Assembly (NCBI RefSeq): GCF_006381105.1
Contig: NZ_VDET01000018.1
Location: forward strand, 62,001 to 126,000
Reading direction: 5' to 3'
Length of the DNA stretch: 64,000 nucleotides
Origin: Flavicella sediminum
Lineage (GTDB): Bacteria > Bacteroidota > Bacteroidia > Flavobacteriales > Flavobacteriaceae
In this document: positions 37,044 through 46,939 of the stretch, piece by piece
Position numbering within the stretch: the stretch's first letter is position 1
How the letters are laid out: every line of letters begins with the position of its first letter
The notes under the pieces: generated by a model
The model's input: only the letters and a program-made list of their open reading frames with translations
Database searches by the model: none
What the model was told of the DNA's origin: nothing
Translations under genes and position numbers: made by a program

Positions 37044-37655
37044 ATGAAAATAATTTGTATCGGGCGTAATTATGCCAAACATATTGAAGAATTGGAAAAT
37101 GAAAGACCGGATGAACCGGTGATTTTTTTAAAACCAGATTCCGCTATATTGCCAAAGAAAATGCCTTTTTTTATTCCAACCTTTACAGAGGATGTGCATT
37201 ATGAAGTTGAGGTTTTGGTGAAAATTAACAAAGTAGGAAAACATATCAGTACTAAATTTGCTCATAAATATTACGATGAAGTCGGTTTGGGAATTGATTT
37301 TACCGCTAGAGATATTCAAGCAAAATGCAAAGAGAAAGGTTTGCCTTGGGAAAAAGCAAAATCTTTTGATGGAAGTGCCGTGATTGGAAATTTTTATCCA
37401 AAGGAAAAGTTTACGTCTATGGAAGATATGTCTTTCAGTCTACGTAAAAATGGGGAGTTCGTTCAGCAAGGAAATACCAATAGTATGTTGTGGAAAATTG
37501 ATGAACTGGTGGCCTATGTTTCACAATACTTCACCTTAAAAAAAGGAGATGTTATTTTCACAGGAACTCCTGCAGGCGTTGGTGCTGTAAAAGAAAATGA
37601 TGTGTTGTTGGGGGTGTTAGAAAATGAAACAGCATTTGAAATAAAGGTAAAATAA
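37044..37655 (+). CDS. fumarylacetoacetate hydrolase family protein
   Basis: 203 residues, the short form of the FAH fold. Metal ligands are visible in VHYEVEVLVKI (first Glu pair) and in GLGIDFTARDIQ; KAKSFDGSAVIG and DVIFTGTPAGVG are the usual later blocks. Family members are acylpyruvases or oxaloacetate decarboxylases/tautomerases. The substrate is not told by the sequence. It lies 8 bp after purU and ends before a strong terminator. Confidence 0.85.
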   Translation: MKIICIGRNYAKHIEELENERPDEPVIFLKPDSAILPKKMPFFIPTFTEDVHYEVEVLVKINKVGKHISTKFAHKYYDEVGLGIDFTARDIQAKCKEKGLPWEKAKSFDGSAVIGNFYPKEKFTSMEDMSFSLRKNGEFVQQGNTNSMLWKIDELVAYVSQYFTLKKGDVIFTGTPAGVGAVKENDVLLGVLENETAFEIKVK

Positions 37656-37675
37656 GAACAGAATATCAATAAAAT

Positions 37676-37709
37676 AAGGCAGCCATCTGATGAGATGGCT
37701 GCCTTTTTA
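37676..37709. terminator. terminator after the FAH-family gene
   Basis: AAGGCAGCCATCT and its exact reverse complement enclose GATG, then TTTTT. A 13-bp perfect stem 20 bp after the stop codon; the reverse strand also has a short T-run, so it may serve the convergent Sel1 gene. Confidence 0.9.
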
Positions 37710-37730
37710 TGTACTAGGGGGAATGTTTCT

Positions 37731-38201
37731 CTATGAATTGTATTTGTTTTCAAGTGTGTCCCATTTTTCTGAAGCTTTGGCATAACCTTGGTTTTTAGAT
37801 TTTAACAACCATTGCAATCCTTTTTGTTTGTTCTTTTTAGTTCCTTTTCCTTCTAAGTATAGCGTAGCTAAATAATATTGTGCTTCTGATATATTTTGTG
37901 CTGCCGCTTTTTTAGCCCAATAAAAGGCTTTGCTATTATTTTTTTTGACTTTGTAGCCCCTTAAATAAATTCTTACCAAATTTAGTTGTGCCTTGGCATA
38001 GCCATTTTCACCTGCTGCTTCCATAAATGAAATGGCTTTTGACATATTTTGTGCTACCGTACGTCCGTGAAAATAATTTTCTCCAATGTTGTATTGGTTT
38101 ACTGCCATGTTTAGATCGGTTGTGTCTGTTTTCGAATTTTGTGCAAAACCACTCATCGAAATAATTGTCATAAAAATTGCTAAGGTTTTTGATAGATACA
38201 T
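37731..38201 (-). CDS. secreted Sel1-repeat protein
   Basis: 156 residues with a signal peptide (MSGFAQ). About three Sel1-like repeats (36 residues each): YFHGRTVAQNMSKAISFMEAA, YAKAQLNLVRIYLRGYKVKK and SEAQYYLATLYLEGKGTKKN. Such solenoids bind proteins, often in the periplasm. No partner is nearby. Two hairpins lie upstream. Confidence 0.8.
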   Translation of the reverse strand: MYLSKTLAIFMTIISMSGFAQNSKTDTTDLNMAVNQYNIGENYFHGRTVAQNMSKAISFMEAAGENGYAKAQLNLVRIYLRGYKVKKNNSKAFYWAKKAAAQNISEAQYYLATLYLEGKGTKKNKQKGLQWLLKSKNQGYAKASEKWDTLENKYNS

Positions 38202-38243
38202 GTCTGTTGTTTTTTAAGATTGATACGGCAAATATAGCAACTT

Positions 38244-38277
38244 AAAATAGTACTATGCAAAAACATAGTACTATTTT
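38244..38277. repeat. 14-bp perfect inverted repeat upstream of the Sel1 gene
   Basis: AAAATAGTACTATG and its exact reverse complement enclose six bases, 43 bp before the Sel1 start. The arm itself contains the smaller palindrome ATAGTACTAT. It is AT-rich, so it could be an operator as well as a terminator for the upstream ligase gene. Confidence 0.5.
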
Positions 38278-38340
38278 GTTTGTTTTTTAACATAATATTA
38301 AGATTTGTGAATTTTGTTGTTTAGCAATTTTATATAACAA

Positions 38341-38375
38341 AAACACCCCATTAACCTAGTGTTAATGGGGTGTTT
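38341..38375. terminator. terminator of the acyl-CoA ligase gene
   Basis: AAACACCCCATTAAC pairs perfectly with GTTAATGGGGTGTTT around CTAGT, 26 bp beyond the ligase stop codon (38401) on the minus strand, followed by a T-rich stretch. Confidence 0.75.
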
Positions 38376-38400
38376 TATAAGATTTCTCTGAGGGTACTAT

Positions 38401-40173
38401 TTATTTTTCATAAATAGCGTTGTACAAGTCTTTGTAAATTTCTTTGATTACTTTCCTTTTCATTTTTAAAGTAGGGGTCAGGTGACCGCCATCAATACTC
38501 CATTCATCTGGGGTTAATTTAAATCGTTTGATTTGTTCCCATTTCCCGAAATTTTTATTGCAAGCATCAATTTCTTGTTGAATGCGTTCAATCACTTTTG
38601 GATTGTTGCAAATACTTTCATTGTCATTATCTATGGATAGATTTTTTATGTCCTCCCAGTCTCTGATAAAGTCAAAATTAGGTTGAATCAGTGCCGCTGG
38701 CATTTTTTCGCCTTCGCCAATGACCATAATTTGTTCTATAAATCGAGATTGTTTTAATTCGTTTTCTAATAAAGCTGGAGCCACATATTTTCCTCCAGAA
38801 GTTTTAAACATTTCTTTTTTTCGATCGGTTATTTTCAAAAATCCATCTTCTGAAACCTCACCTATATCTCCCGTATGGAAATAGTCGCCTGACATGACGG
38901 AGTCTGTTTTTTCTTGATCTTTGTAATAACCTAACATTACATTGGGCCCTTTGACAAGAATTTCCCCGTCTTCGGCTATTTTTACTTCAACATTGTCAAT
39001 CATTCTTCCAACGGTTCCTACTCTAATTCCATAATTAAAAGGACAGTTTACAGAGATGACAGGAGAAGTTTCTGTCAATCCGTACCCTTCTAGTATAGGC
39101 ATTCCGGCTGCTGAAAATACACGGATCAAACGATGTTGAAGCGCGGCAGAACCAGAAACTAAAGTACTTATATTTCCTCCCAAGGCTTCTTTCCATTTGC
39201 TGAAAATTAATTTTCTGGCAATTCGAAGTTTAAATTCATACCACCATCCATTTTGGCTATACGGCTCAAATTTTAATCCTAGGTCTACCGCCCAAAAGAA
39301 GATCATTTTTTTAATACCAGTTAATTCAGTCCCCTTGGCTACAATTTTATCATAAACCTTTTCGTACAACCTAGGCACGGCCGTCATAATATCAGGCTTA
39401 ATTTCTTTTAAATTATCACTTATTTTATCGGAGGATTCTGCAAAATAAATTTCGATTCCACAATATTGGTAGAGGTATAAAATAATTCTTTCAAATACAT
39501 GACATACAGGTAAAAAGCTCAAGGCTTTTGCTTCTCCTTTTCTTAACGGTACTCGCGGTGTACTGTCAATTACGTTGGATACAAGATTTTTGTGCGACAA
39601 CATAACACCTTTTGGTTTTCCGGTAGTTCCCGAAGTGTAAATAATGGTGGCTAGGTCGTTTGGTTTTACTGCTTTTTTTCGTGTTTCAACTTCTGTTTGT
39701 AAACTTTCGTCTTCGCCAAGTGTCAAAACTTCTTTCCAATTCAATTCTCCAGGAATCTCATCAAAAGTATACACTGCTTTTAATTGAGTGTTTCCTTTTA
39801 TTTGATTTAATTTTTCTAGGATAGAACTATCGGAAACAAAACAGTAAGTAGCTTCGGAATGATTTAAAATATATTCATAATCTTCTTTACAAATTGTAGG
39901 GTAAATAGGGACATTTTGTGCACCTACTTGTAAAACACCCATATCCATTACATTCCATTCCGTTCGATTTGTGGTAGAAATAACGGCAATTTTATCGTTG
40001 GGTTGAATGCCTAGTTTTAATAAGCCACGGCTAATTTTGTTAAACTGTGCAATATATTCTTCAGAAGAAACACTGATCCACTCATTTCCATATTTGGTGG
40101 TAAAGGCTTTTTGAAGATTGAATTTTTCCAATTGGTAGTAGGGAAAATCAAATAATAAGGATATATCTTTCAT
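38401..40173 (-). CDS. long-chain acyl-CoA synthetase (AMP-forming)
   Basis: 590 residues of the ANL superfamily. Adenylation motifs IIYTSGTTGKPKGVMLSHKN (about 180), GYGLTETSPVISVN (about 370), DYFHTGDIG and DRKKEMFKTSGGKYVAP (hinge and catalytic Lys region) are complete. The FAA1/FadD15 group usually handles long-chain fatty acids. The insertion VLFFWAVDLGLKFEPYS-like segment near 285-300 is typical of this group. Single gene. Confidence 0.9.
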   Translation of the reverse strand: MKDISLLFDFPYYQLEKFNLQKAFTTKYGNEWISVSSEEYIAQFNKISRGLLKLGIQPNDKIAVISTTNRTEWNVMDMGVLQVGAQNVPIYPTICKEDYEYILNHSEATYCFVSDSSILEKLNQIKGNTQLKAVYTFDEIPGELNWKEVLTLGEDESLQTEVETRKKAVKPNDLATIIYTSGTTGKPKGVMLSHKNLVSNVIDSTPRVPLRKGEAKALSFLPVCHVFERIILYLYQYCGIEIYFAESSDKISDNLKEIKPDIMTAVPRLYEKVYDKIVAKGTELTGIKKMIFFWAVDLGLKFEPYSQNGWWYEFKLRIARKLIFSKWKEALGGNISTLVSGSAALQHRLIRVFSAAGMPILEGYGLTETSPVISVNCPFNYGIRVGTVGRMIDNVEVKIAEDGEILVKGPNVMLGYYKDQEKTDSVMSGDYFHTGDIGEVSEDGFLKITDRKKEMFKTSGGKYVAPALLENELKQSRFIEQIMVIGEGEKMPAALIQPNFDFIRDWEDIKNLSIDNDNESICNNPKVIERIQQEIDACNKNFGKWEQIKRFKLTPDEWSIDGGHLTPTLKMKRKVIKEIYKDLYNAIYEK

Positions 40174-40431
40174 AAGTAATAAGTCAGTTTACGACCATTT
40201 TTAATTAACATAGGTTAATGCAAAATAGCGAATAAAATAAGAAATAACAATATAGGAAAAATTATTTGTAGATCGTTGTTAAAAATAAGGACTCAAAAGC
40301 ATTCATTTTTCCTTAATACATAGTCTTTAGAAATAACAAACCTTACAAAAGATAAAGGGGAGTTGCACTTGCAATAGTACTTTTTTTAGGGAAATAAAAC
40401 AGACAAATCTTCTTGTTAAAAGGAATTACAA

Positions 40432-40439
40432 TATCTTTG
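40432..40439 (+). promoter_or_regulatory. promoter of the ABC exporter gene
   Basis: TATCTTTG matches TAnnTTTG, 19 bp before the ATG at 40459. A TTG at 40413-40415 lies 16 bp upstream of it, close to the usual 17-23 bp spacing. Confidence 0.5.
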
Positions 40440-40458
40440 TTTGCTAAATAATTTAGGT

Positions 40459-42231
40459 ATGCAATCTTATAAAAAATCAGAACCAGGTACAAAAAACAAA
40501 AAAACAAAAGTCACGATGGTTTCTGCTTTTAAAAATATTATTTGGCCACGTAGAAATTTGGTTTTTATTGGATTGGTCTTAATTGTATTCAGTCGCTTGT
40601 CAAGTTTGGTTTTACCATGGAAAACAAAAGTTTTATTGGATGAGGTTATTCCTAACAAGAATTTTGATGAATTGTACAACTTATTGTTTTTAGTGGCAGG
40701 TGCTATATTGATCCAAGCGGTGACTTCTTTTTTATTGACAAAAATTTTAAGTGTTCAAGCACAATTTTTAATTTCAGAATTACGTGCGCAGGTACAAAAG
40801 AAAGTGTTGTCTTTGCCAATTAGTTTTTTCGATAATGCGAAATCAGGTGCTTTGGTTTCTAGAATTATGAATGATGTGGAAGGGGTTCGAAATTTAATAG
40901 GTACGGGTTTGGTACAGCTAGTTGGTGGAACTATAACCGCAGTTATTTCTTTGATCCTTTTGATAAAAATTAGCTTGTCAATGACGCTTTTTGTCTTAGT
41001 TCCTGTAGGAATTTTTGGTGTAGTAGCATTAAAAGCTTTTGCTTATATACGCCCCATTTTTAAAGTCCGTGGAAAAATTAATGCGGAAGTAAATGGAAGG
41101 TTGACAGAAACTTTGGCAGGTGTTAGAGTAATCAAAGCATTTAATGCAGAAGCCCAAGAAAATTTGGTTTTTGAAAAAGGTGTCGATTTGTTGTTTCAGA
41201 ATGTGAAAAAGAGTTTAACAGCTACTTCATTAATGACCAGTACCTCTACTTTTTTATTGGGAATTGCTTCTACTGGAATTATGGGAATTGGGGGGTATAA
41301 AATTATGATTGGCGAATTAACTACCGGAGATTTTTTATCATTTACCTTGTTGTTAGGATTTATGATTGCACCAATTGTACAAATGAGTAATATTGGAAGT
41401 CAGTTAACAGAAGCTTTGGCAGGTTTAGATAGAACTGAAGAATTGATGAACATGCAAGCGGAGGATGAAGATGAAAATAGAGATATTGCCCTAGAAAGCC
41501 TGAAAGGTGATTTGGAGTTCAAAGACGTTTCTTTTGCTTATGAAGAAGACAAAGATGTATTACATAATATTAGCTTTACGGCGCCTTCTGGTTCTGTAGT
41601 GGCTTTGGTAGGAAGTTCAGGTTCTGGGAAATCGACCATTGCGGGTTTGTCGGCAACCTTTTTAAATCCGAAATCGGGATGTATTACTATAGACAAACAA
41701 GATTTGTCAAAAGTGCAGTTGAGTAGTTTTAGAAAACATTTGGGTGTGGTTTTACAAGATGAATTTTTGTTTGAAGGAAGCATTCGAGAAAATATTTTAT
41801 TTCCAAGACCCAATGCCACGGAAACGCAATTGAAAGAAGCTGTAGCAGCGGCGTATGTCAATGAATTTACAGATCGTTTTGAAAATGGTTTGGATACGAT
41901 GATTGGTGAAAGAGGCGTGAAATTGTCTGGGGGACAAAGACAGCGTATTGCCATTGCAAGAGCTATTTTGGCAGATCCTAAAATTATTATTTTAGATGAA
42001 GCGACTTCTAATCTAGATACGGAAAGTGAAGTGTTGATTCAAAAAAGTTTGGCACAACTAACCAAAAATAGAACCACCATTGTTATTGCCCATCGATTGA
42101 GTACCATTCGAAAAGCAGATCAAATATTAGTAATTGAAGGTGGCCAAATTGCCGAACGTGGAACGCATGACGAATTGATTGCTGCTGAAGGACGCTATTT
42201 CGACTTGTACACCTATCAAGGAAAAATTTAA
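40459..42231 (+). CDS. ABC exporter, fused membrane and ATPase domains
   Basis: 590 residues from the ATG at 40459. Six transmembrane helices (about 30-310; e.g. LVFIGLVLIVFSRLSSLVLP) are followed by an ATPase domain with Walker A VGSSGSGKST (about 393), signature LSGGQRQRIAIARA, Walker B IIILDEATSNLD and switch His AHRLS. This is the MsbA-like half-transporter plan, which works as a homodimer. The substrate could be lipid, peptide or drug. It is a single gene with its own promoter. Confidence 0.9.
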   Translation: MQSYKKSEPGTKNKKTKVTMVSAFKNIIWPRRNLVFIGLVLIVFSRLSSLVLPWKTKVLLDEVIPNKNFDELYNLLFLVAGAILIQAVTSFLLTKILSVQAQFLISELRAQVQKKVLSLPISFFDNAKSGALVSRIMNDVEGVRNLIGTGLVQLVGGTITAVISLILLIKISLSMTLFVLVPVGIFGVVALKAFAYIRPIFKVRGKINAEVNGRLTETLAGVRVIKAFNAEAQENLVFEKGVDLLFQNVKKSLTATSLMTSTSTFLLGIASTGIMGIGGYKIMIGELTTGDFLSFTLLLGFMIAPIVQMSNIGSQLTEALAGLDRTEELMNMQAEDEDENRDIALESLKGDLEFKDVSFAYEEDKDVLHNISFTAPSGSVVALVGSSGSGKSTIAGLSATFLNPKSGCITIDKQDLSKVQLSSFRKHLGVVLQDEFLFEGSIRENILFPRPNATETQLKEAVAAAYVNEFTDRFENGLDTMIGERGVKLSGGQRQRIAIARAILADPKIIILDEATSNLDTESEVLIQKSLAQLTKNRTTIVIAHRLSTIRKADQILVIEGGQIAERGTHDELIAAEGRYFDLYTYQGKI

Positions 42232-42332
42232 ACTTATTTTCTGTAGGAATAGCAGAGCGATCGGCTTTGTATTCCTATAAAAAAGGATGCTGTTTTATTC
42301 TTAAAATGACAATTCAAGATTTTTTCAATAAA

Positions 42333-43730
42333 TTAATTTTTAATAATTCGTAAAGAAATGGTCTTTTCTTTTCCTGGAATTTTTAAGATATACAAACCTG
42401 TACCTAGTTCTGAAATATTTAGTTGAACACCTTGCGCTGTTCCCTTTTGCACCAATTTTGCATCGAAAGCATAGATCTCATATTCAAAATTTTGGACATC
42501 GTAATTTAAAATTTCAATAAAATCTACTGCCGGATTAGGATAGACAAGTGGTAGGGTTGAATTGAGGTTAAAAACTACTTTCGATTCTTCACTACAGGCT
42601 AAATCTAAATATTCTTGTAAATCTTCTTTTCTATGTTTGCTCTCGTAATACAAAGACTTTGATTTGTTCAGCAATTCACAGGCCTGCGCATATTTTTCAG
42701 TTTCATAAAAAACAACCCCCAAGTTGCGCATGGCAAAAGAATTTTCTTTATTGATACTTAGGGCATCTTGTAAATCTTGAATCCCTTTTTCAGTTTCTCC
42801 TAATTTATGGTACAGCAATCCTCGGGTAGTTCTTAAATCTCTTTCAGGCTGTCCAATTCCAAGTCGGTACAAACTTTTTTCATTTTTAAAAGCAATTTGA
42901 GTGTGTTCCATGGCCTCTTCATACTTCCCTAAATCGGAATAGGTAATTCCTAAAACCCAATGAGCAAAAGAATGATTGGGGACCATTTCAACAGCTTTGT
43001 TTAAATAGGCAATTCCCAAATCGTAGGAACCATTCATGGCTAAATAGGAGCCAAGGTTGTGAAATAAACGGCTTTGTTTTGGCGACGCTTTAATAGCCTT
43101 ATGCTTGTATTGAATGGCATGATTTTCCATATCATACAAACCATAAATTCCCCCAAGTCGGTCGTAAATGGCAGCGACTACCTTATGGTATTTTTTATTT
43201 TTTTCTGGTGAATATTTTGCAACAATTCGTTCCAATATTTTTAGTTCATGAAGTGCTAAAGAATTATTTCCTAATTTATTTCGAAGACTTGTTCTAGTAA
43301 AAATGAGACCAAAGTTTTTTTCGCCGTTGGTTATTCTTTTATTTATTGACTTTAAAGATGCTAAGGCCTTTTTGTTTCTTTCTTCGGTTTTGGTAGAAAA
43401 GGCCAAAATATGATCGGTTCTTTCTACTAATTTTCCTTGGCTAAAAATCCATTCGGTGGTTAAATTTCCTTTGTCGTTGTATTGTTTAAAATGACCGTCA
43501 AATCTTCCCTCTTTATAATAAAGGATTTCATTTAAATTCCCCGATTTATGATAGGTTTTTAGACTGTCTATGAGTTGATCATCACCATACCACTTAATCC
43601 TTGCAGCTTTGCCATCTTTGTAAAAATTTGTTTTGATTAAATCTTTAGGAATTGCATCATCGCTGAAATTTTGTGCAAGTAGTGTGCTAGTTAGTAAAAG
43701 AGTGAAAAGAATACAATAGGGTTTAAACAT
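42333..43730 (-). CDS. secreted TPR protein with T9SS type A sorting domain
   Basis: 465 residues: signal peptide (LLTSTLLAQ), an N-terminal MORN/YwqK-like repeat zone (KTYHKSGNLNEILYYKEGR, FKQYNDKGNLTTEW), then TPR helices about 130-370 (QYKHKAIKASPKQSRLFHNL, SFAHWVLGITYSDLGKYEEA), and a C-terminal domain about 390-465 with PLVYPNPAVDFIEI and GLYILKI, the hallmark of type IX secretion sorting domains (type A). So it is exported and anchored at the surface or released. Function is probably protein binding. Confidence 0.8.
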   Translation of the reverse strand: MFKPYCILFTLLLTSTLLAQNFSDDAIPKDLIKTNFYKDGKAARIKWYGDDQLIDSLKTYHKSGNLNEILYYKEGRFDGHFKQYNDKGNLTTEWIFSQGKLVERTDHILAFSTKTEERNKKALASLKSINKRITNGEKNFGLIFTRTSLRNKLGNNSLALHELKILERIVAKYSPEKNKKYHKVVAAIYDRLGGIYGLYDMENHAIQYKHKAIKASPKQSRLFHNLGSYLAMNGSYDLGIAYLNKAVEMVPNHSFAHWVLGITYSDLGKYEEAMEHTQIAFKNEKSLYRLGIGQPERDLRTTRGLLYHKLGETEKGIQDLQDALSINKENSFAMRNLGVVFYETEKYAQACELLNKSKSLYYESKHRKEDLQEYLDLACSEESKVVFNLNSTLPLVYPNPAVDFIEILNYDVQNFEYEIYAFDAKLVQKGTAQGVQLNISELGTGLYILKIPGKEKTISLRIIKN

Positions 43731-43805
43731 CGCTTTTTTTTTGTCAAGATACTTCTTTTTAACCTAGTACAATAGGTATTTGTTTTTGAAACAGTTGTTT
43801 CAGTC

Positions 43806-44201
43806 TCAATTGTTTTCGATATCACTAATATGATGCTCTAATGCTTTTACGGATATTTGAATTTCAACAATTAATACAGAAAGCGAAACAATTAATAAAA
43901 GCAGTGCCAATCCAAAAGTCCAGTTGGCCAAGGTGTTTAGTTCAATATAAATTAAAAACATGGTAACCACGCAAAGTAACAAACTGCTAATACCAAATAT
44001 TTGCATGGCTCTGGTAAGGTACAAGCGTTGTTTGATGTTTTTTATTTGTTTGATTAAAACAGAATCTTTGTTTTGCAAATATTTGTCGTGCAAACTCCTA
44101 ACCACAGTGGCATAAGCTAAAAACCGATTGGTGTAGGCCAACATAATTAAAGAGATGGCTGAGAATAATAAAGCAGGGGTTGTTAATGTAAGTTCTTTCA
44201 T
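43806..44201 (-). CDS. DUF2721 membrane protein
   Basis: 131 residues with three hydrophobic segments (LLFSAISLIMLAYTNRFLAY; ISSLLLCVVTMFLIYI; FGLALLLLIVSLSVLIV). The order membrane helix, cytoplasmic helix-loop with RLYLTRAMQIFG, two more helices matches the DUF2721 family of small inner-membrane proteins. Function unknown. Single gene. Confidence 0.8.
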   Translation of the reverse strand: MKELTLTTPALLFSAISLIMLAYTNRFLAYATVVRSLHDKYLQNKDSVLIKQIKNIKQRLYLTRAMQIFGISSLLLCVVTMFLIYIELNTLANWTFGLALLLLIVSLSVLIVEIQISVKALEHHISDIENN

Positions 44202-44287
44202 AAAAAATAAGCATGTATTGTTTTACGAATGTAGTAAATCTAGTTGATGTTACTTTTACTTATCGGAGCAAGTGTTCTTTCAGTTTT

Positions 44288-45394
44288 TTATTTTTGAAGA
44301 ACAGCATTTAGTTTTTCCCATATTTTATTATGAAATTCTACCGGTACTAAGGTCGTACTCGGATCTTCACCCATACGGATTACAACTAAATTTTGACTAG
44401 GAACGATGGCTACAAACTGCCCATTTTTACCCATTCCTGCAAATAAATCATCAGGGGCATTTGTTGCTAAACTCGTAGGAAATGTTTTTGAGATTCCAGG
44501 AAGCGCAATTTTATTTTTTCCATTCAACCACCACAAATAGCCATAGGAAGGATTTAAGTTTTGTGAACTTGCGGTCATTTCAAAGAAAAAGTCATTTTTA
44601 TACAAGGCTTCGGTATTTTTCCAAACCCCTTTGTTTAATGTAAGTAAACCAAATCTTGCCATGGCTCTAGCAGTACTCCAATAAACGGTATTAGATCCTG
44701 TGGTGATCCATTTTCCATCCATACCAATAACACTTTTTATTTTTTGGTTCGTATACAAATTGTAATCCATGCCAGTTGCCTTTTGTAAAACTTGATGAAG
44801 TAGTGTGTAGGGAGCGTTGTGATAGTACCATTGATCACCGGCATCAGTTCCATAGGCTAAACAATCAGGCTCTTGACAATCCAAATCGGATACATTGTAG
44901 TTTAGACCGGTAGTCATTGATAACTGATGTTTAATTGTAATTAAATCTTCTTTTTCTAAGGCTGTGGAAGTCCAAGCATTTCCTAGATAATCCGAAGTTT
45001 TATCATGTAAGTCAAGCTTTCCTTCTTTTTGTGCAATACCTACCAATGTTGCGGTAAGTGCTTTAGATGCAGAAGCCCAATACCACTGACTATTTGCATT
45101 GAATTCGGATTTGTTTAGTATAGTGTTCCCCCAATATTTTTCAATAGCAATTTTACCCTCTTTTAAAACAATAAATGCTCTGGTGTCATTTGTTAGTAGG
45201 TAATTGTAAAGATTTTCTAGTTCGCTTGTATTCCAATTAAGGCTGTTTATATCAATGGTTTCCCACTGGGTATCGTTCGTTGGTGGAAAATAGAGGCTTG
45301 TTTCTGCAGGTGTTGTTTGATCTGGAAGATTTTCAGATTTGCTACAAGCAAAAAATACGCTTAGAAATAGGAGGAGTGCTATTCGGTTTTTCAT
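44288..45394 (-). CDS. serine hydrolase, class C beta-lactamase-like lipoprotein
   Basis: 368 residues with a lipoprotein signal (SVFFACSKS). Penicillin-binding-protein fold: SxxK motif in WYWASASKALTATLVG, tyrosine motif in WYYHNAPYTLLHQVLQKATG, and a late GMGKNGQ block in place of KTG. Members are esterases, D-aminopeptidases or lactamases. It is in the same orientation as two other genes of this kind of locus, but a 77-bp gap separates it from the upstream monooxygenase. Confidence 0.8.
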   Translation of the reverse strand: MKNRIALLLFLSVFFACSKSENLPDQTTPAETSLYFPPTNDTQWETIDINSLNWNTSELENLYNYLLTNDTRAFIVLKEGKIAIEKYWGNTILNKSEFNANSQWYWASASKALTATLVGIAQKEGKLDLHDKTSDYLGNAWTSTALEKEDLITIKHQLSMTTGLNYNVSDLDCQEPDCLAYGTDAGDQWYYHNAPYTLLHQVLQKATGMDYNLYTNQKIKSVIGMDGKWITTGSNTVYWSTARAMARFGLLTLNKGVWKNTEALYKNDFFFEMTASSQNLNPSYGYLWWLNGKNKIALPGISKTFPTSLATNAPDDLFAGMGKNGQFVAIVPSQNLVVIRMGEDPSTTLVPVEFHNKIWEKLNAVLQK

Positions 45395-45471
45395 GAGTTA
45401 ACGGATCTTTTTTTTAGACCTTTTGACGTGTGTTTGGTTTAATTAATGACAATAAATTGTGTTGGTCATTT

Positions 45472-46911
45472 TTAGCTTGGCATTTTTCTTCTCGGTTCAT
45501 TGGCCTCATGAAGAACGAATTCTGAATGTAAAAAAGCTGCGGCTTCTGCAGAGTCTTTTACTTTGCGAGCACTTCGCTTTAGCATTTCAGTTTCAAATGC
45601 TGTTAACACCGTTTTTCGTATTCCTTTAGATTGCCAATTAGCTAATGGGCTGCTTTGTTTTGTGATTTCTCTAGCCAAAGACAAAGCGTCTAATAAAGCC
45701 TGATTTGCTCCTTGTCCTTTAAACGGACTCATAGGGTGTGCTGCATCTCCAAGAAGTGTTATTGGACCGCAAGTGTTTAACTGATCAGGGGTTAATAATT
45801 CTCGATCGTAAACAGGATAACCTGATATTTGTGCTTCCGCTGTGGCGGCAATAATTTCTGGAATTGGGCTGTGCCACTGGGTTCTTTTACAGGCTTCTTT
45901 TTTTAGAGCTATTGCTCCTTCTGAACTTAATTCCTTCGCTTCCTTTTCTGACATCGGAAAACTCAATTGCCACATAATAGCTGCTTGATCATAAGGCATC
46001 ATATAAATTCGCTCATTGCCATTGGCGGTTTGAAACACCGTTGCAGAATCTAATAAAGGATGGTCAATACCTTCTAAATTTTGTAAAGGACAAATTCCTA
46101 AAATGACGATACAGTCTAAATAGCGTAAGGGAGTATTGTTATTTGCAAACACCAAATTTCGAACGGAACTTCGGATACCATCGGCACCCACAACAAGATC
46201 GGCTTTGGCCTTTTTTATTTCTCCGTTGACTTCAAAATTTATGTTTATTGTTTGGTCTTCTCTTTTTGTTAAATTCACCAATTGGTGATTCCATTGAACG
46301 CTAGCATGTTCTTCCAGTTGCTTTAGCAAAGCTAAGCGTAAGGATTGTCGTGCAATATGTATGTTTGTTCGTTTTGATGCTTTTTTTTCGTCCGATTGCA
46401 TCCATTTACGCATACCCCATTCGCCAATTATTTTTCCATCGGTATTATGTACCACATGCCTTGTAGAAACGACGCCTTCTTCTAAAGCTAAAATACCGAA
46501 ACCTTCAATGGCTTTACTGGCTTGTTGTAAAGTCAACCCGTAGCCTTGTGACCTAGAATCAAAACTTGGATCTCGTTCATAAAGCGTAAAAGGAATTCCG
46601 CGATGCAAGCAGGCAACCGCCAAAGCGGTACCACCAATACCACCACCAATAATGGCAATATGTGGGTAGTTTTCTGTGTTTGGAACTGGAGGAGAACTAG
46701 CTGCAAGTAGTCCAGACCCTGAACAGTCCACACACGCATATAAATCACCTTGCGGGCGAATGGGAGTTGTGCCTGTACAATTTTCTTGTTCAAATAGTGC
46801 GACTGCTTTTTGGTAGCGAAGTTTTGTTTTTTTACGCAATTTCCTGCGTTTCTTACCTCGTCCACCGCAGGCTTCGCACATCGTCCAACTGTTCTTTTTC
46901 TCTTCTGTCAT
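45472..46911 (-). CDS. FAD-dependent monooxygenase with N-terminal DnaJ-like zinc finger
   Basis: 479 residues. The first 70 hold two CxxCxGxG motifs, CEACGGRG (Cys12, Cys15) and CVDCSGSG (Cys60, Cys63), spaced like one zinc site of the DnaJ Cys-rich domain. Then a class A flavoprotein monooxygenase: IAIIGGGIGGTALAVACLHR (about 80), VVGADGIRSSVRNLV and TLLGDAAHPMSPFKGQGANQ. It hydroxylates an aromatic or polyketide-type substrate, unknown here. The finger may help bind a partner protein. It lies 28 bp after a serine hydrolase gene, so the two are cotranscribed. Confidence 0.8.
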   Translation of the reverse strand: MTEEKKNSWTMCEACGGRGKKRRKLRKKTKLRYQKAVALFEQENCTGTTPIRPQGDLYACVDCSGSGLLAASSPPVPNTENYPHIAIIGGGIGGTALAVACLHRGIPFTLYERDPSFDSRSQGYGLTLQQASKAIEGFGILALEEGVVSTRHVVHNTDGKIIGEWGMRKWMQSDEKKASKRTNIHIARQSLRLALLKQLEEHASVQWNHQLVNLTKREDQTININFEVNGEIKKAKADLVVGADGIRSSVRNLVFANNNTPLRYLDCIVILGICPLQNLEGIDHPLLDSATVFQTANGNERIYMMPYDQAAIMWQLSFPMSEKEAKELSSEGAIALKKEACKRTQWHSPIPEIIAATAEAQISGYPVYDRELLTPDQLNTCGPITLLGDAAHPMSPFKGQGANQALLDALSLAREITKQSSPLANWQSKGIRKTVLTAFETEMLKRSARKVKDSAEAAAFLHSEFVLHEANEPRRKMPS

Positions 46912-46939
46912 TTTTGTGTTTACAAGCTAGGGCCGTTTT

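Noticed and set aside
42244-42277. 8-bp inverted repeat TAGGAATA/TATTCCTA after the ABC exporter gene
   Set aside because: Followed by A residues rather than T and with a weak stem; not convincing as a terminator.
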